DNA of 64,000 bases from the NCBI GenBank assembly GCA_963727235.1, contig CAVSFZ010000022.1, positions 1 to 64,000 of the forward strand, read 5' to 3'. The notes beneath the pieces were generated by a model. The model was not told the origin of the DNA. It was given only the letters and a program-made list of their open reading frames with translations, and ran no database searches. This DNA is from CAVPTL01 sp963727235. GTDB lineage: Bacteria > Actinomycetota > Thermoleophilia > Gaiellales > JAICJC01. A program made the translations under genes and the position numbers. Each line of letters starts with the position of its first letter. Position 1 is the stretch's first letter. Shown here piece by piece: positions 15,789 to 24,896 of the stretch.

Positions 15789-18481
15789 CCGAGAATCGCA
15801 AGAATCTTCTGATCCTCGTGCTGGTGCTGGCGCTGGCGGCCGGCGCCGCCGCAGCGGTGGCGACCAAAGGCTTCGTGCAGGGCCTCGACCTGCGCGGCGG
15901 CCTGCAGCTGGTGGTCAAGGCCGAGCCCACCAACAACACGCAGATCACCGCCGCCGAGCTCAACTCAGCCGCGAGCGTGATGCGCAAACGTGTTGATCCG
16001 CGCGGCACGCTGCAACCCGAGATTCGCACCAGCCCCGGCGACAACACCATCGAGATCTCGCTTCCGGGTGTCAACGATCCCAACGAGCTGGGCGACCTGG
16101 TTACAGCCGGCGGCTTCCTTAACTTCGACTTCTACAAGTACCTCAACCCGATCAGCTACGGGTCGGGCGGGAAGTTCTCCTCGCCGACCGTCGCCCCTTC
16201 GGCCTACGCCCTGCTGAAGAAGGCCGACGCCGCTGACAAGGGCGGGCCCGAGAATGCCCATCAGTGGGGGCTGTTCGACTCCAAGACCCATGAGTTCTAC
16301 AAGGGCACCGGGCTCCAGCACACCCAGGCGCAGGTGCTCGATCTGGTCGGTTCCAAGACCCAGCCGCCGGGTACCGAGTGGCTGTATGTCCCCGAGGGTC
16401 AGATGGCGGTTTCGTGCGATAGCACCACCACCAGCGGCTGCATCGGCAGCACGACCACCTCGCCGAACGAGGTCTGGTACATGTTCAACCAGCCGCCGCC
16501 TGACCAGGTCGTCACCGGCGACCAGATCTCCTCCGCAACCTCGACCACCGATCAGAGCGGCAACCCGATCGTTCAGTTCTCGTATCGCAACGGTGGCGCG
16601 GACACGTTCGCCACGATCACCAAGAGCACGGTGGATCAGGCCAACCTGCAGGGAATCCAGGGCGGGCTGCCAAATGCGATCGTGGTCGACAACAAGCTGA
16701 TATCGACGCCGGTCGTCGACCCCGTCAAGTACCCCGAAGGCATCCCCAACGACGGACTCGGGGGTGGCAGTGAGATCTCCGGCGTGTCGAAGCCCGAGGC
16801 CGACCGGCTCGCACTTCAGATTCAGTCGGGCACGCTGCCGGTCAGCTTTGCAGTGCTGTCCGAGAACGTGGTATCCGCGACGCTCGGCAAGGACGCGCTC
16901 CACAGCGGTCTGATCGCCGGCATTGCCGGGCTGATCTTCGTGATGATCTTCCTGCTGGTCGTGTACGGCTTCCTGGGGCTGATCGCCGACATCGCCCTCA
17001 TCATCTACGGCCTGCTGCTGGCCGGGATCGTGGCGCTCCTACCGGTGACGATGACCCTGCCGGGGATCGCCGGCACGATCCTCACCATCGGCGTGGCGGC
17101 CGACGCCAACATCGTCATCTTCGAACGCATCAAGGAGGAGGTGCGCGCCGGCAAGAGCATCCGTGCCGCCATCTCCACCGGCTACCGGCGCGGCTTCCAC
17201 ACCATCATCGACGCCAACGTGGTCACGCTGATCACCGCCGGCGTGCTGTATGCCACCGCCACCTCGAGCGTCAAGGGCTTTGCCCTGATGCTGCTGATCG
17301 GTGTGATCACCTCGATCTTCACCGCGGTGGTCGCCACCCGGGCGATGCTGGGAGTGCTCGGCCGCTTCAAGTTCATGGCCAACCCGCGGGTGCTGGGTGC
17401 GGTCGGATCGGGCACCCGCTGGACCAGATTCGACTTCGTCGGACGGAAGGCGTGGTGGTTCTCGATCTCTGCCGTGGTGCTGATTGCCGCGGCGATCAGC
17501 CTGGGCGTGAACGGTCTCAACAAGGGCATCGACTTCACCGGTGGAAGCCAGTTCGACTTCCGCACCAAGGTGGCCCTGAGCCAGGGCAGCATGGAAAACC
17601 TGGTGACTCCGATCACCGGCTCGGACACCGTCGTGCGTGGCGTGGTGGGGACGAATCAGAAGGACCCCAGCAAGTACACCCACTTCCAGGTGCAGTCGCA
17701 CTTCCTGAATGCCTCGGAGCAGAGCAGGCTGTCGCACACCCTGCAGGGCCCGCAGGCCGAGGCCTACAACATCAACCTGCGAAACGTGTCGTCGTCGTTC
17801 GGCCAGTCGGTGCTGGACACCGCCTATCTGGCGGTGCTGTTCTCGCTGATCATCATCTTCATCTACGTGTGGTTCCGGTTCGAGTGGGTGTACGCGGTGC
17901 CGGTGATGGTGGCGCTGGCACACGACATCCTGATCACGATCGGGATCTACTCGCTGTCGGGGAGATCCGTGACCGCCGACACCATCGCCGCGGTGCTGAC
18001 CGTGCTGGGCTACTCGATGTACGACACGGTGATCGTGTTCGACCGGGTGCGCGAGAACATCCCGATCCTGCGGCGCATGTCCGCCTCACAGATCGTGAAC
18101 CAGTCGCTCGCCGAGACGATCACCCGCTCGCTCAACACCAGCTTCGTCACCCTGATCCCGGTGGTGCTGTTGTTCATCTTCGGAGCGGGCGCGCTCAAGG
18201 ACTTCGCCTTTGCCCTGATCGTGGGTATCGCCGCCGGCGCCTACTCATCGATCTTCGTGGCCGCGCCCGTGTTGGCGATGCTGATGGAGCGGCAGCCGGC
18301 ATTTGTACGCCGCCGCCAGGAGATCGCGAAATCGGCGCCTGCGGTACCGGCCACCCCCGTGCCCGCGACCGTCACGGCCGGCCCCAATCCCGCGCCCGCC
18401 GCCGCGGCTCCCGCGGTCAAGCCGCCGCCGGCCTCGTCGACCACTCGTCGGCGCCGCCGCGCCCACGGCCGCAACCGGTAA
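15785..18481 (+). CDS. secDF: Fused protein-export membrane protein SecDF
   Basis: 898 residues that join SecD and SecF in one chain. SecD part: TM1 (about 8-28), an extracytoplasmic P1 domain (QGLDLRGGLQLVVKAEP), and a TM2-6 bundle beginning near 375 with TIGVAADANIVIFERIKEE. SecF part from about 545: FDFVGRKAWWFSIS, GIDFTGGSQFDF and GYSMYDTVIVFDRVREN. A Pro/Ala-rich basic tail ends in RRRRRAHGRNR. The complex uses the proton or sodium gradient to pull secreted proteins from SecYEG. Most actinobacteria keep secD and secF separate, so the fusion is notable. No yajC is next to it. Confidence 0.95.
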   Translation: MTENRKNLLILVLVLALAAGAAAAVATKGFVQGLDLRGGLQLVVKAEPTNNTQITAAELNSAASVMRKRVDPRGTLQPEIRTSPGDNTIEISLPGVNDPNELGDLVTAGGFLNFDFYKYLNPISYGSGGKFSSPTVAPSAYALLKKADAADKGGPENAHQWGLFDSKTHEFYKGTGLQHTQAQVLDLVGSKTQPPGTEWLYVPEGQMAVSCDSTTTSGCIGSTTTSPNEVWYMFNQPPPDQVVTGDQISSATSTTDQSGNPIVQFSYRNGGADTFATITKSTVDQANLQGIQGGLPNAIVVDNKLISTPVVDPVKYPEGIPNDGLGGGSEISGVSKPEADRLALQIQSGTLPVSFAVLSENVVSATLGKDALHSGLIAGIAGLIFVMIFLLVVYGFLGLIADIALIIYGLLLAGIVALLPVTMTLPGIAGTILTIGVAADANIVIFERIKEEVRAGKSIRAAISTGYRRGFHTIIDANVVTLITAGVLYATATSSVKGFALMLLIGVITSIFTAVVATRAMLGVLGRFKFMANPRVLGAVGSGTRWTRFDFVGRKAWWFSISAVVLIAAAISLGVNGLNKGIDFTGGSQFDFRTKVALSQGSMENLVTPITGSDTVVRGVVGTNQKDPSKYTHFQVQSHFLNASEQSRLSHTLQGPQAEAYNINLRNVSSSFGQSVLDTAYLAVLFSLIIIFIYVWFRFEWVYAVPVMVALAHDILITIGIYSLSGRSVTADTIAAVLTVLGYSMYDTVIVFDRVRENIPILRRMSASQIVNQSLAETITRSLNTSFVTLIPVVLLFIFGAGALKDFAFALIVGIAAGAYSSIFVAAPVLAMLMERQPAFVRRRQEIAKSAPAVPATPVPATVTAGPNPAPAAAAPAVKPPPASSTTRRRRRAHGRNR

Positions 18482-18545
18482 CAAAGCGGCCTGCCAAGCG
18501 GGAAAACCTCAAGCCTGCCGCCGGCTGCGCCGATACAAACACGGC

Positions 18546-19673
18546 ATGCGACCGGGCCCCGATTCCACCGATCGCCGCTTCTCGAATCTGATTGCGGTGA
18601 TTGAGGCGACACGTCAGTTTTCCTCTGCCAGAGACCTGGCCGAGGCGATGGCGCTGTTCGCGCGCGAATTGGCGCTGCTCTTCGAAGCCTCCGGGTGCCT
18701 GATCTCGACCTACGAGGCGTCCACCGACGCGGTCACCGATTGGGCGGCGTTCGTGATCCCGCCCGCACAGCTGAACATCGAGGCCGAGGATTACGCGCTC
18801 AACGACTACCCCACCACCAGGCGGGTTTTGGCGGAGCTGATCGAGGTGTCGACGGTGGTCGGCGACGGCGGCGATCCGGCGGAGCACGCGTTCCTGGAGC
18901 AGTCCGGCTTCCAGTCGAGCATGCTGGTGCCGCTGGTGATGGACGGCCGCGCAGCGGGCCTGATCGAGCTTTTGGATACCCGTCGGCGGATGTTCACCGA
19001 TGAGGATCGCGCGCACTGCCGGCTTCTGGCCGACCAGGCCGGGATCGTCCTGGGGGCCTCCCAGCTTGCCAGCGCACTTGATCGCCAGCACGTCGCCACG
19101 GTGGCCGCCCTGGCGGCGGCGCTGGAGGCCAAGGACGCCTACACCGGCGGACACGCCCATGCGATCGCTGAGTTCGCGGTCGCGGTCGGTGAGCACCTGG
19201 GACTTTCAGCTGCAGAGCTGAAGCCGATCCAGATGGGCGCGCTGCTGCACGACGTCGGCAAGATCGGGATCCCCGAGGCGATCCTGAACAAGCCCGGGCC
19301 GCTGACCGACGACGAGTTCGACGTGATGAAGCGCCACACGGTGATCGGTGCCGACATCATCGCCAGCATCCCCGGCATGGACGAGGTGGTCGCCCTGGTG
19401 CGCTCCTCGCACGAGCGGTGGGATGGACGCGGCTATCCGGACGGCCTGGCCGGGCTGCAGGTGCCCCGCGGGTCGTATGTGATCGCAGTCTGCGACGCGT
19501 ATCACGCCATGACCGAGGATCGGGTGTACCGCAAGGGCATGTCCCCGGAGCTCGCCTTGCAGGAGCTGCGTCGCTGCTCCGGCACGCAGTTCATGCCGGC
19601 TGCGGTGGATGCGATCGAGCAGGTCGTCAAGAGCGGGCTGCGCCGGCGCGTGCGCTTCACCGAGGCCGCGTAG
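18546..19673 (+). CDS. GAF and HD-GYP domain protein (probable c-di-GMP phosphodiesterase)
   Basis: 375 residues. An N-terminal GAF sensor (about 20-175) is followed by an HD-GYP domain with GALLHDVGKIGIPEAILNK, the conserved HTVIGADII and SSHERWDGRGYPDGLAG, all metal-ligand motifs intact. HD-GYP enzymes hydrolyse cyclic di-GMP. GAF ligand unknown. Start ATG 18546 with TACAAA ending 6 bases upstream. The 3' end overlaps the convergent deacetylase-like gene by 17 bases. Cytoplasmic. Confidence 0.9.
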   Translation: MRPGPDSTDRRFSNLIAVIEATRQFSSARDLAEAMALFARELALLFEASGCLISTYEASTDAVTDWAAFVIPPAQLNIEAEDYALNDYPTTRRVLAELIEVSTVVGDGGDPAEHAFLEQSGFQSSMLVPLVMDGRAAGLIELLDTRRRMFTDEDRAHCRLLADQAGIVLGASQLASALDRQHVATVAALAAALEAKDAYTGGHAHAIAEFAVAVGEHLGLSAAELKPIQMGALLHDVGKIGIPEAILNKPGPLTDDEFDVMKRHTVIGADIIASIPGMDEVVALVRSSHERWDGRGYPDGLAGLQVPRGSYVIAVCDAYHAMTEDRVYRKGMSPELALQELRRCSGTQFMPAAVDAIEQVVKSGLRRRVRFTEAA

Positions 19674-20919
19674 CCTCCGCGGCGGTCACCAGCCGCCCAC
19701 CGCGATCGACCACCCACTGCAGGAGCCGCTCGTATGCGCGGTCCCAGCCGCGACCGTACACCCGGTCGAAGCGGTCGACGTGCCACAGCACAGCCACGGT
19801 GCCCCGGGCCGCCGCCACCTGCTCGAGAACGCGCACAGCCCGTTGCAGGCCATCATCCGCGTCCAGGCCCAGGTAGCGCTGCTCGGCCAGGGTGGCGTCC
19901 ATGATCGCCAGCGGCAGCTCGGTCAGCTCCAGCGGACGGTCGGCGGCCAGGTCGTAGGGACGGTAGGGAAGTGAGAATCCGGCCCGCAGTCCCGGTGTCT
20001 CTGCGAAGCCCTGGCTGGTGTCATACCGGAAACCCAGCTGATCCAGCAGGGGCAGCGTCTCGTGAGTGCGGTGACGCAGGTAGTGGAACCGCACTCCCGC
20101 CGTGGGGTGACCGGTGAGCGCCTCCAGCCGCGACTTCTCGTCGGCCAGAAGCTGCGGCTGGTCGCTGGTGGCATAGCTCGGGTGCAGACCGATCTCATCG
20201 CCCTGGGCGGCGATCTGGGTCACGATCGCCGGGCGTCGCCGGGAGTAGGCCTCAGGAGCCGGACCGTCGGCCGGCCGGGTGTGGCCGGTCATGACGAAGT
20301 AGGTGGAGCGGCCGCCGTGGGCGCGTTCGACCTCCGCGATCCGCTCGAACGCCCAGTTGGGGTCAGTCGACCGAAGCCGGTGAACCGGCGCCTGCAGGAG
20401 GCCCGCCAGCTCGACGCCGAGGTCGCCCACTCGGCGGTCGATCGCCGCCCGCTTCGCTCTGGCCCCGGCGCCCATCACCGCCCGCCGGCCGTACCACCGC
20501 CACGGCGAGTCGACGTCGTGGGTGAGTGCCACGGTGAACTGGCGCCGATGCTGCTGCAGGCCGAGGGCGGAGCGAAACTGTGCCGCCAGCGCGTCCACGG
20601 CGGGGGCGGCGGGGTCGGCCAGCGCGGCAGCCGCCGGGAACCGTCCATGCTGATCGGTCAGCGAGCCCGGCCGCTCCTCCCATCGCGACAGATGCCAGAA
20701 GGCACTGGCAACGATGTCGGCGGCGCCGTCGCCGAAGTCCAGCAGCCCGTCGCGCAGCAGCGCCGGGGGGCCGGGATCCCCGGCGGCGAAGAACTTCCAG
20801 GCAAGCTCCGACGCGGGCAGCGTGGCGGACGGGTAGTCGACCGTCTCCGGCGGCTCCGCGCAGGTCGAGAGCAGCGTTTCGATCGCCCACCGGGCCTTGG
20901 GCTGGGATACACCGGTCAT
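19657..20919 (-). CDS. Polysaccharide-deacetylase-like protein
   Basis: 420 residues. The catalytic region keeps the NodB-type pattern: VALTHDVDSPWRW (Asp-x-Asp), EIGLHPSYATS (metal His), GVRFHYLRHRTHETLPLLDQ, and LWHVDRFDRVYGRGW near the C-terminus. An N-terminal domain of about 130 residues precedes it, as in deacetylase-like proteins of exopolysaccharide loci. Substrate unknown; it may act on a glycan intermediate. There is no signal peptide, so it is probably cytoplasmic. ATG 20919 overlaps the stop of the ATP-grasp gene (ATGA), so the two are coupled. Last gene of a three-gene minus-strand operon. Confidence 0.8.
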   Translation of the reverse strand: MTGVSQPKARWAIETLLSTCAEPPETVDYPSATLPASELAWKFFAAGDPGPPALLRDGLLDFGDGAADIVASAFWHLSRWEERPGSLTDQHGRFPAAAALADPAAPAVDALAAQFRSALGLQQHRRQFTVALTHDVDSPWRWYGRRAVMGAGARAKRAAIDRRVGDLGVELAGLLQAPVHRLRSTDPNWAFERIAEVERAHGGRSTYFVMTGHTRPADGPAPEAYSRRRPAIVTQIAAQGDEIGLHPSYATSDQPQLLADEKSRLEALTGHPTAGVRFHYLRHRTHETLPLLDQLGFRYDTSQGFAETPGLRAGFSLPYRPYDLAADRPLELTELPLAIMDATLAEQRYLGLDADDGLQRAVRVLEQVAAARGTVAVLWHVDRFDRVYGRGWDRAYERLLQWVVDRGGRLVTAAEATRPR

Positions 20920-22091
20920 GAGCGCTGCACGTAGCGAGACTTGTGAAACCAGGTGCGGGGATGTCGACGGGACGCCTTGGACACCATCCGGGCAGCCTGC
21001 GCCACAGCAGGCGCAGGGTCGTCGACGGCCCACACCGCGTCGGTGTAGGGAGGCCGCTGCCAGCCGTTGCGCGTGCCCGCGATCACCGTGATCGCCCAGC
21101 GCCGGCCCTCGCCCACCATCGTCACGGGCGCCGGTGGCTGTCCGATCAGATCGAGGTAGGCGATCATCGGCAGGTCGACGCCGCACACCGACGCCAGGCC
21201 ATGCCACTGCCACAGGCGCGGATTGACCTCCATCAGCTTGAACTCGCCGGTGCGGCTGTCCCGCTTGAACTCGACCTGGGATACGCCGGTGAACTCCAGC
21301 GCGCGCAGCAGCCGCAGGCCGTCTTCGACGACCTCATCGACCCACACCGCCTCACCGACACGGGCGCTGCCCTGATTTTCACGCGTCTGCCGCAGCTTGC
21401 GCCCGCAGAACACTCCCAGGGCCTCGCCGTCGCCGTTGAGATAGCTCCCCAGCGTGTACAGCTCGTCATCGCTGCCGGGCACGAACTCCTGCAGCATCGG
21501 CTCGAATTCCGCCATCTCGGTGTAATGGGTGTCGACCTCGGCGGCGGTGTGACACTCGAACGCCTGACGCTTGAACCGGCGCTTGAACTCGACCGGATCG
21601 GACGGCTTCAGAAACACCGGGTAGCCCAGCTCCTCGGCGTCGGCCACGGCTTCCTGTGCCGATGCCGGGTGACGGGTCTCGGGGATGCCCACTCCGCAGC
21701 CGAGAGCGGTGTCCAGCTGGTGGCGCTTGCGCTGCAGCGCCTCCAGCACCGGCCACGCCGGCGCCGGGTGGCGGAAGTGGGGGGAGAGCTCGGCTGAGCG
21801 CTTCACCATCGCATTGAGGTGCTCGTCGTGGGTTGCGAGCACGGGGGTGGGGCCGTCGAAGCGCTCCCCCAGCGCCGCCATGGCGGCGATGAACCCATCC
21901 TCGTCGGCGACCGGCTCGGGTGCGATCACCCGGTGTGCGTAGCGGGACTTGAAGCCGAGCGCCCAGGGCCGGTGATCGACGGCGAAGGTGCGCACCCCGC
22001 CCCGTCCCAGCGACCGAATCGCCGCCAGGCCGTTGACCCAGCCGACCTCGACCACCACAGCCGCCTGCGGTTGTGTGTAGCGGGGCGGCAC
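20916..22091 (-). CDS. ATP-grasp superfamily ligase
   Basis: 391 residues. Pre-ATP-grasp N-terminus (VEVGWVNGLAAIRSLGRGG), ATP-binding lysine segment GYPVFLKPSDPVEFKRRF (about residues 155-172), LQEFVPGSDDELYT hinge and a catalytic Mg site GVSQVEFKRD...MEVNPRLWQWHGLA. These enzymes couple a carboxylate to an amine or similar nucleophile through an acyl phosphate. The specific substrate cannot be read. GTG start directly abuts the stop of the upstream phosphodiesterase gene (no gap), indicating one operon. Confidence 0.85.
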   Translation of the reverse strand: MPPRYTQPQAAVVVEVGWVNGLAAIRSLGRGGVRTFAVDHRPWALGFKSRYAHRVIAPEPVADEDGFIAAMAALGERFDGPTPVLATHDEHLNAMVKRSAELSPHFRHPAPAWPVLEALQRKRHQLDTALGCGVGIPETRHPASAQEAVADAEELGYPVFLKPSDPVEFKRRFKRQAFECHTAAEVDTHYTEMAEFEPMLQEFVPGSDDELYTLGSYLNGDGEALGVFCGRKLRQTRENQGSARVGEAVWVDEVVEDGLRLLRALEFTGVSQVEFKRDSRTGEFKLMEVNPRLWQWHGLASVCGVDLPMIAYLDLIGQPPAPVTMVGEGRRWAITVIAGTRNGWQRPPYTDAVWAVDDPAPAVAQAARMVSKASRRHPRTWFHKSRYVQRS

Positions 22092-23717
22092 CTACTCGTA
22101 CCCGAGCGCTCGCAGGCGTTCCTGGATCTCGGCCTCTTCGTTTTCGGAGTAGACGCTCTGCTCCGACACCTCACGCTCGCCGGCCGCCGCGGCCACCAAC
22201 TCCCCGGCGGGGGTGAACAGCGGCAGCACCGAGCCGTCCAGCTGCTCACCCGCATCCACTCCCAAGAGCGCCAGCACGGTGGGCGCGAGGTCGGCGATGG
22301 ACGCGCCCTCCAACCGCCCGTGACCGACGGCCGGCCCTCCGGCCGCCAGCACTCCGATCGGACCGTGGTGACCGGAGAACCCGTAGTTCTCGCTGAGCTC
22401 GGGGTCGAGCCGGTCGTGGATCATCCAGGGCGAGCCGAACTGCCTGCGGGAGGCTGACACCAGGATCCTGGGGTCGCGGCTGGTCACCACCAGGTCGGGT
22501 GCCTTGTCGGCAAACGGCCCCTGGTAGACCTCGCTGCCGCGCCGCACCTCAAATGCAGGCTCACCGTCCAGCGGGCTCAGCTCGGCCCGCAGATCGGCCA
22601 TCAGCCGCTCCTGGAAGGCCGTGTCGGTGCGCCGGCCGGTCTTCTCGCCGAAGAACACCGGCCCGTAGGTACCGTAGGCGTAGGCATCGGTGCGCCAGCG
22701 GTCGAGGTCGCGCATGGTGCGGTTGACGTTGGCGGGGGCTTTGCCGAACGGCACGACGGCGTCGTAGAGGCGAGGGTACCAGCTCGCCCTCAGCGCCAGT
22801 TTGGAGTCGATCCGGGCCAGGCCGCTGATCCGCTGCGCCGAGCGCTTGCGGTAGCGCAGGTATCCGTGATCCTCGAGCCATTGATTGATCTGGAACGTGT
22901 AGTGGATCGGCTTCATGCCGTGATCAGAAAGCACGATCGCCGTGACCTTGCGATCGAAGATCCGCTCGGCGGCCTCGATCACCCTGCCGATGGCGGCGTC
23001 AACCGCGGCGTACACCTCACCGATGTGGTCGGCCGCCTTGGCGGGGTCGTGGGCGGGATGGTCGGCGTTGCGCAGGTGGTAGGCGAGGTGGCCGATCGTG
23101 TCGGACGACATGAAGTCGACGGCGAACAGATCGGGCCGGTCGGCGTCGAGCACGTCGATGCTCAGCCGCTCGACCTCGTCCACGTCGGCGATCAGCCGCC
23201 GCCGGAAGCCGTCGAAATCCTCCCAGTAGCGTTCGCGCATGGGATGGCGCACCGACACCAGACCGGGGAACGTGCGGGCGATCCGCTCGGCCGCCTCCGG
23301 TGGTGTCACCGCAGGCACCTCCGGGCCGCCGTAACCCGACACCATGGTGCCGTTGAGCGACTCCAGCGGATAGGTGAACGGCACCAGCACAAACGACGAG
23401 CGCAGGCCGGCGGCGTCCAACGTGCGCCACAACGGCGTACCTCCGCGGGCGGCGGCGCTCTCCACCCGGAAGCCACCCCGCAGCGGGTTGGTGGAGAAGT
23501 TGTAGATCCCGTGGCGACCGGGCTGCACGCCGGTCAGAAACGTCGACCACGCCACCGGAGTGACCGGCGGTTCGGTCGAGCGGAGCGGGCCGAATGCGCC
23601 GTAATCGCGCAGGCGCCTGAGTGTCGGCAGCCGATCGTCGGCGATCATCTCGGCGACGACGTCATAGTCTGCGCCGTCCATTCCGAAGACCAGCACCGGA
23701 GCCGTGTCAGTTGACAT
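22092..23717 (-). CDS. Alkaline-phosphatase-superfamily phosphodiesterase (NPP-like)
   Basis: 541 residues. Metal Asp in VLVFGMDGADYD at the N-terminus, a nucleophile region PPVTPVAWSTFLTG (about 50-63), a second metal site in VLSDHGMKPIHY (about 262-275) and a final His in GHHGPIGVLA. This is the type I phosphodiesterase/nucleotide pyrophosphatase layout. Physiological substrate unknown; phosphodiester-linked glycans or nucleotide sugars are options. ATG 23717 is preceded by TAGCAT on the minus strand ending 6 bases upstream. First gene of the minus-strand operon and divergent from the glycosyltransferase gene. Confidence 0.85.
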   Translation of the reverse strand: MSTDTAPVLVFGMDGADYDVVAEMIADDRLPTLRRLRDYGAFGPLRSTEPPVTPVAWSTFLTGVQPGRHGIYNFSTNPLRGGFRVESAAARGGTPLWRTLDAAGLRSSFVLVPFTYPLESLNGTMVSGYGGPEVPAVTPPEAAERIARTFPGLVSVRHPMRERYWEDFDGFRRRLIADVDEVERLSIDVLDADRPDLFAVDFMSSDTIGHLAYHLRNADHPAHDPAKAADHIGEVYAAVDAAIGRVIEAAERIFDRKVTAIVLSDHGMKPIHYTFQINQWLEDHGYLRYRKRSAQRISGLARIDSKLALRASWYPRLYDAVVPFGKAPANVNRTMRDLDRWRTDAYAYGTYGPVFFGEKTGRRTDTAFQERLMADLRAELSPLDGEPAFEVRRGSEVYQGPFADKAPDLVVTSRDPRILVSASRRQFGSPWMIHDRLDPELSENYGFSGHHGPIGVLAAGGPAVGHGRLEGASIADLAPTVLALLGVDAGEQLDGSVLPLFTPAGELVAAAAGEREVSEQSVYSENEEAEIQERLRALGYE

Positions 23718-23723
23718 GGGTCG

Positions 23724-23774
23724 ATGCTATCGTCGCGCGTCTCGACGCGGCGCAGCGGAGCCGCGCGATATCGT
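23724..23774. promoter_or_regulatory. Divergent pair of leaderless -10 elements
   Basis: The 63-base gap between divergent genes holds a minus-strand TAGCAT (23724-23729), 6 bases before ATG 23717, and a plus-strand TATCGT (23769-23774), 6 bases before ATG 23781. Any -35 elements would overlap each other, so the two operons are likely to be co-ordinated. Confidence 0.55.
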
Positions 23775-23780
23775 GCGCCG

Positions 23781-24878
23781 ATGCCCGACCAGCTTCGCGT
23801 TGCCATCCTGGGGAGCGGTCGAAGCCTGCATACCAAACGGTGGGCGAGGCGGCTGGCTGAACGCGGCCACGAGGTGCACATCTACACGGTGTTCCCCGAG
23901 CCGGTGGAGGGCGTGCATGTCCACGACGTGCTCGGACGCAGGCTGCCAAAAGGCACCGGCGTGCGGATGCTGTGGCGCCGCCGGCACCTGCGGCGCACCC
24001 TGCGTGCGCTCGACCCCGACATCGTCCAGACCCAGAACCTGTGGCCCTCGGGCGAGTGGGCCTATCGCGCCGGGCAGCGGCCGGTGGTGCAGGGCGTGTG
24101 GGGATCCGACGTGCTGGTCGTGCCCAAGACCGACCCGCAGAAGCGGGTGCTGGCCCAGACGATGCTGCGCGCGGCCGACGCGATCACCGTCAACTCTGAC
24201 GGCCTCAAGCAGGGCGTGACCGATCTGGGCGTGCCGGCCGAGCTGGTGCACCGGATCGGCTGGGGAGTCGATACCCGTGTGCGCTACACCGGGGAGCGCG
24301 ACCGTTCGCTGATCGACACGATCTTCCCGGGCCGGCCGGTGGTGGCGTCTCCGCGCCTACACAAGCAGCTGTACAACCTGGACGTGATCATGGCGGCGAT
24401 CCCGCTGGTGCAGCGCGAGGTGCCCGATGCCGCATTCCTCTTCATGGCATACGGAGTCGAGACCGACGCGTTGCGCCGGCAGGCCGAGCAGCTGGGGGTG
24501 ACCGACTCGGTGCATTTCCGCCGGTTCACCGAAGACGAGGTGCCGCTGGTGTTCGCCGGCAGCGAGCTGACGGTGTCGGTGCCGGCCTCCGACACCGGCC
24601 GGCCGACCTCGCTGCTCGAAGCCATGGCCGCCCGGCTCCCGGTCGTGCTGGGTGACCTGCCTGCGATCCATGAGCTGATCGAGCAGGGTGACGGCGCTGA
24701 GATCGTGCCGCTGCGCGACGTGGAGGCCACCGCCGCCGCGATCGTGCGGCTGCTCTCAGACGACCAGCTGCGCCGCCGGTACGGTGATCGAAACCGTGAG
24801 GTGGTGGTGCGAGAGGCGGACGCAACGGTGGAGACCGATCGCTGCATCGAGCTCTACCGGCAGCTCTCCAGCCGGTAA
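23781..24878 (+). CDS. Glycosyltransferase, GT4-like (GT-B fold)
   Basis: 365 residues. N-terminal Rossmann start RVAILGSGRSLHTKRWARRLAERGHEV is split by the usual Gly-rich turn. The C-terminal donor-binding region has PVVASPRLHKQLYN, VHFRRFTEDEVPLVFAGSEL and the E-x7-E-like segment RPTSLLEAMAARLPVVLGDL. It transfers a sugar from an NDP donor in the cytoplasm; donor and acceptor are unknown. ATG 23781 is set by TATCGT 6 bases upstream. The neighbouring phosphodiesterase gene at 24897 is probably in step with it but has its own -10. Confidence 0.88.
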   Translation: MPDQLRVAILGSGRSLHTKRWARRLAERGHEVHIYTVFPEPVEGVHVHDVLGRRLPKGTGVRMLWRRRHLRRTLRALDPDIVQTQNLWPSGEWAYRAGQRPVVQGVWGSDVLVVPKTDPQKRVLAQTMLRAADAITVNSDGLKQGVTDLGVPAELVHRIGWGVDTRVRYTGERDRSLIDTIFPGRPVVASPRLHKQLYNLDVIMAAIPLVQREVPDAAFLFMAYGVETDALRRQAEQLGVTDSVHFRRFTEDEVPLVFAGSELTVSVPASDTGRPTSLLEAMAARLPVVLGDLPAIHELIEQGDGAEIVPLRDVEATAAAIVRLLSDDQLRRRYGDRNREVVVREADATVETDRCIELYRQLSSR

Positions 24879-24896
24879 CTCTCTACGATCATGGCC

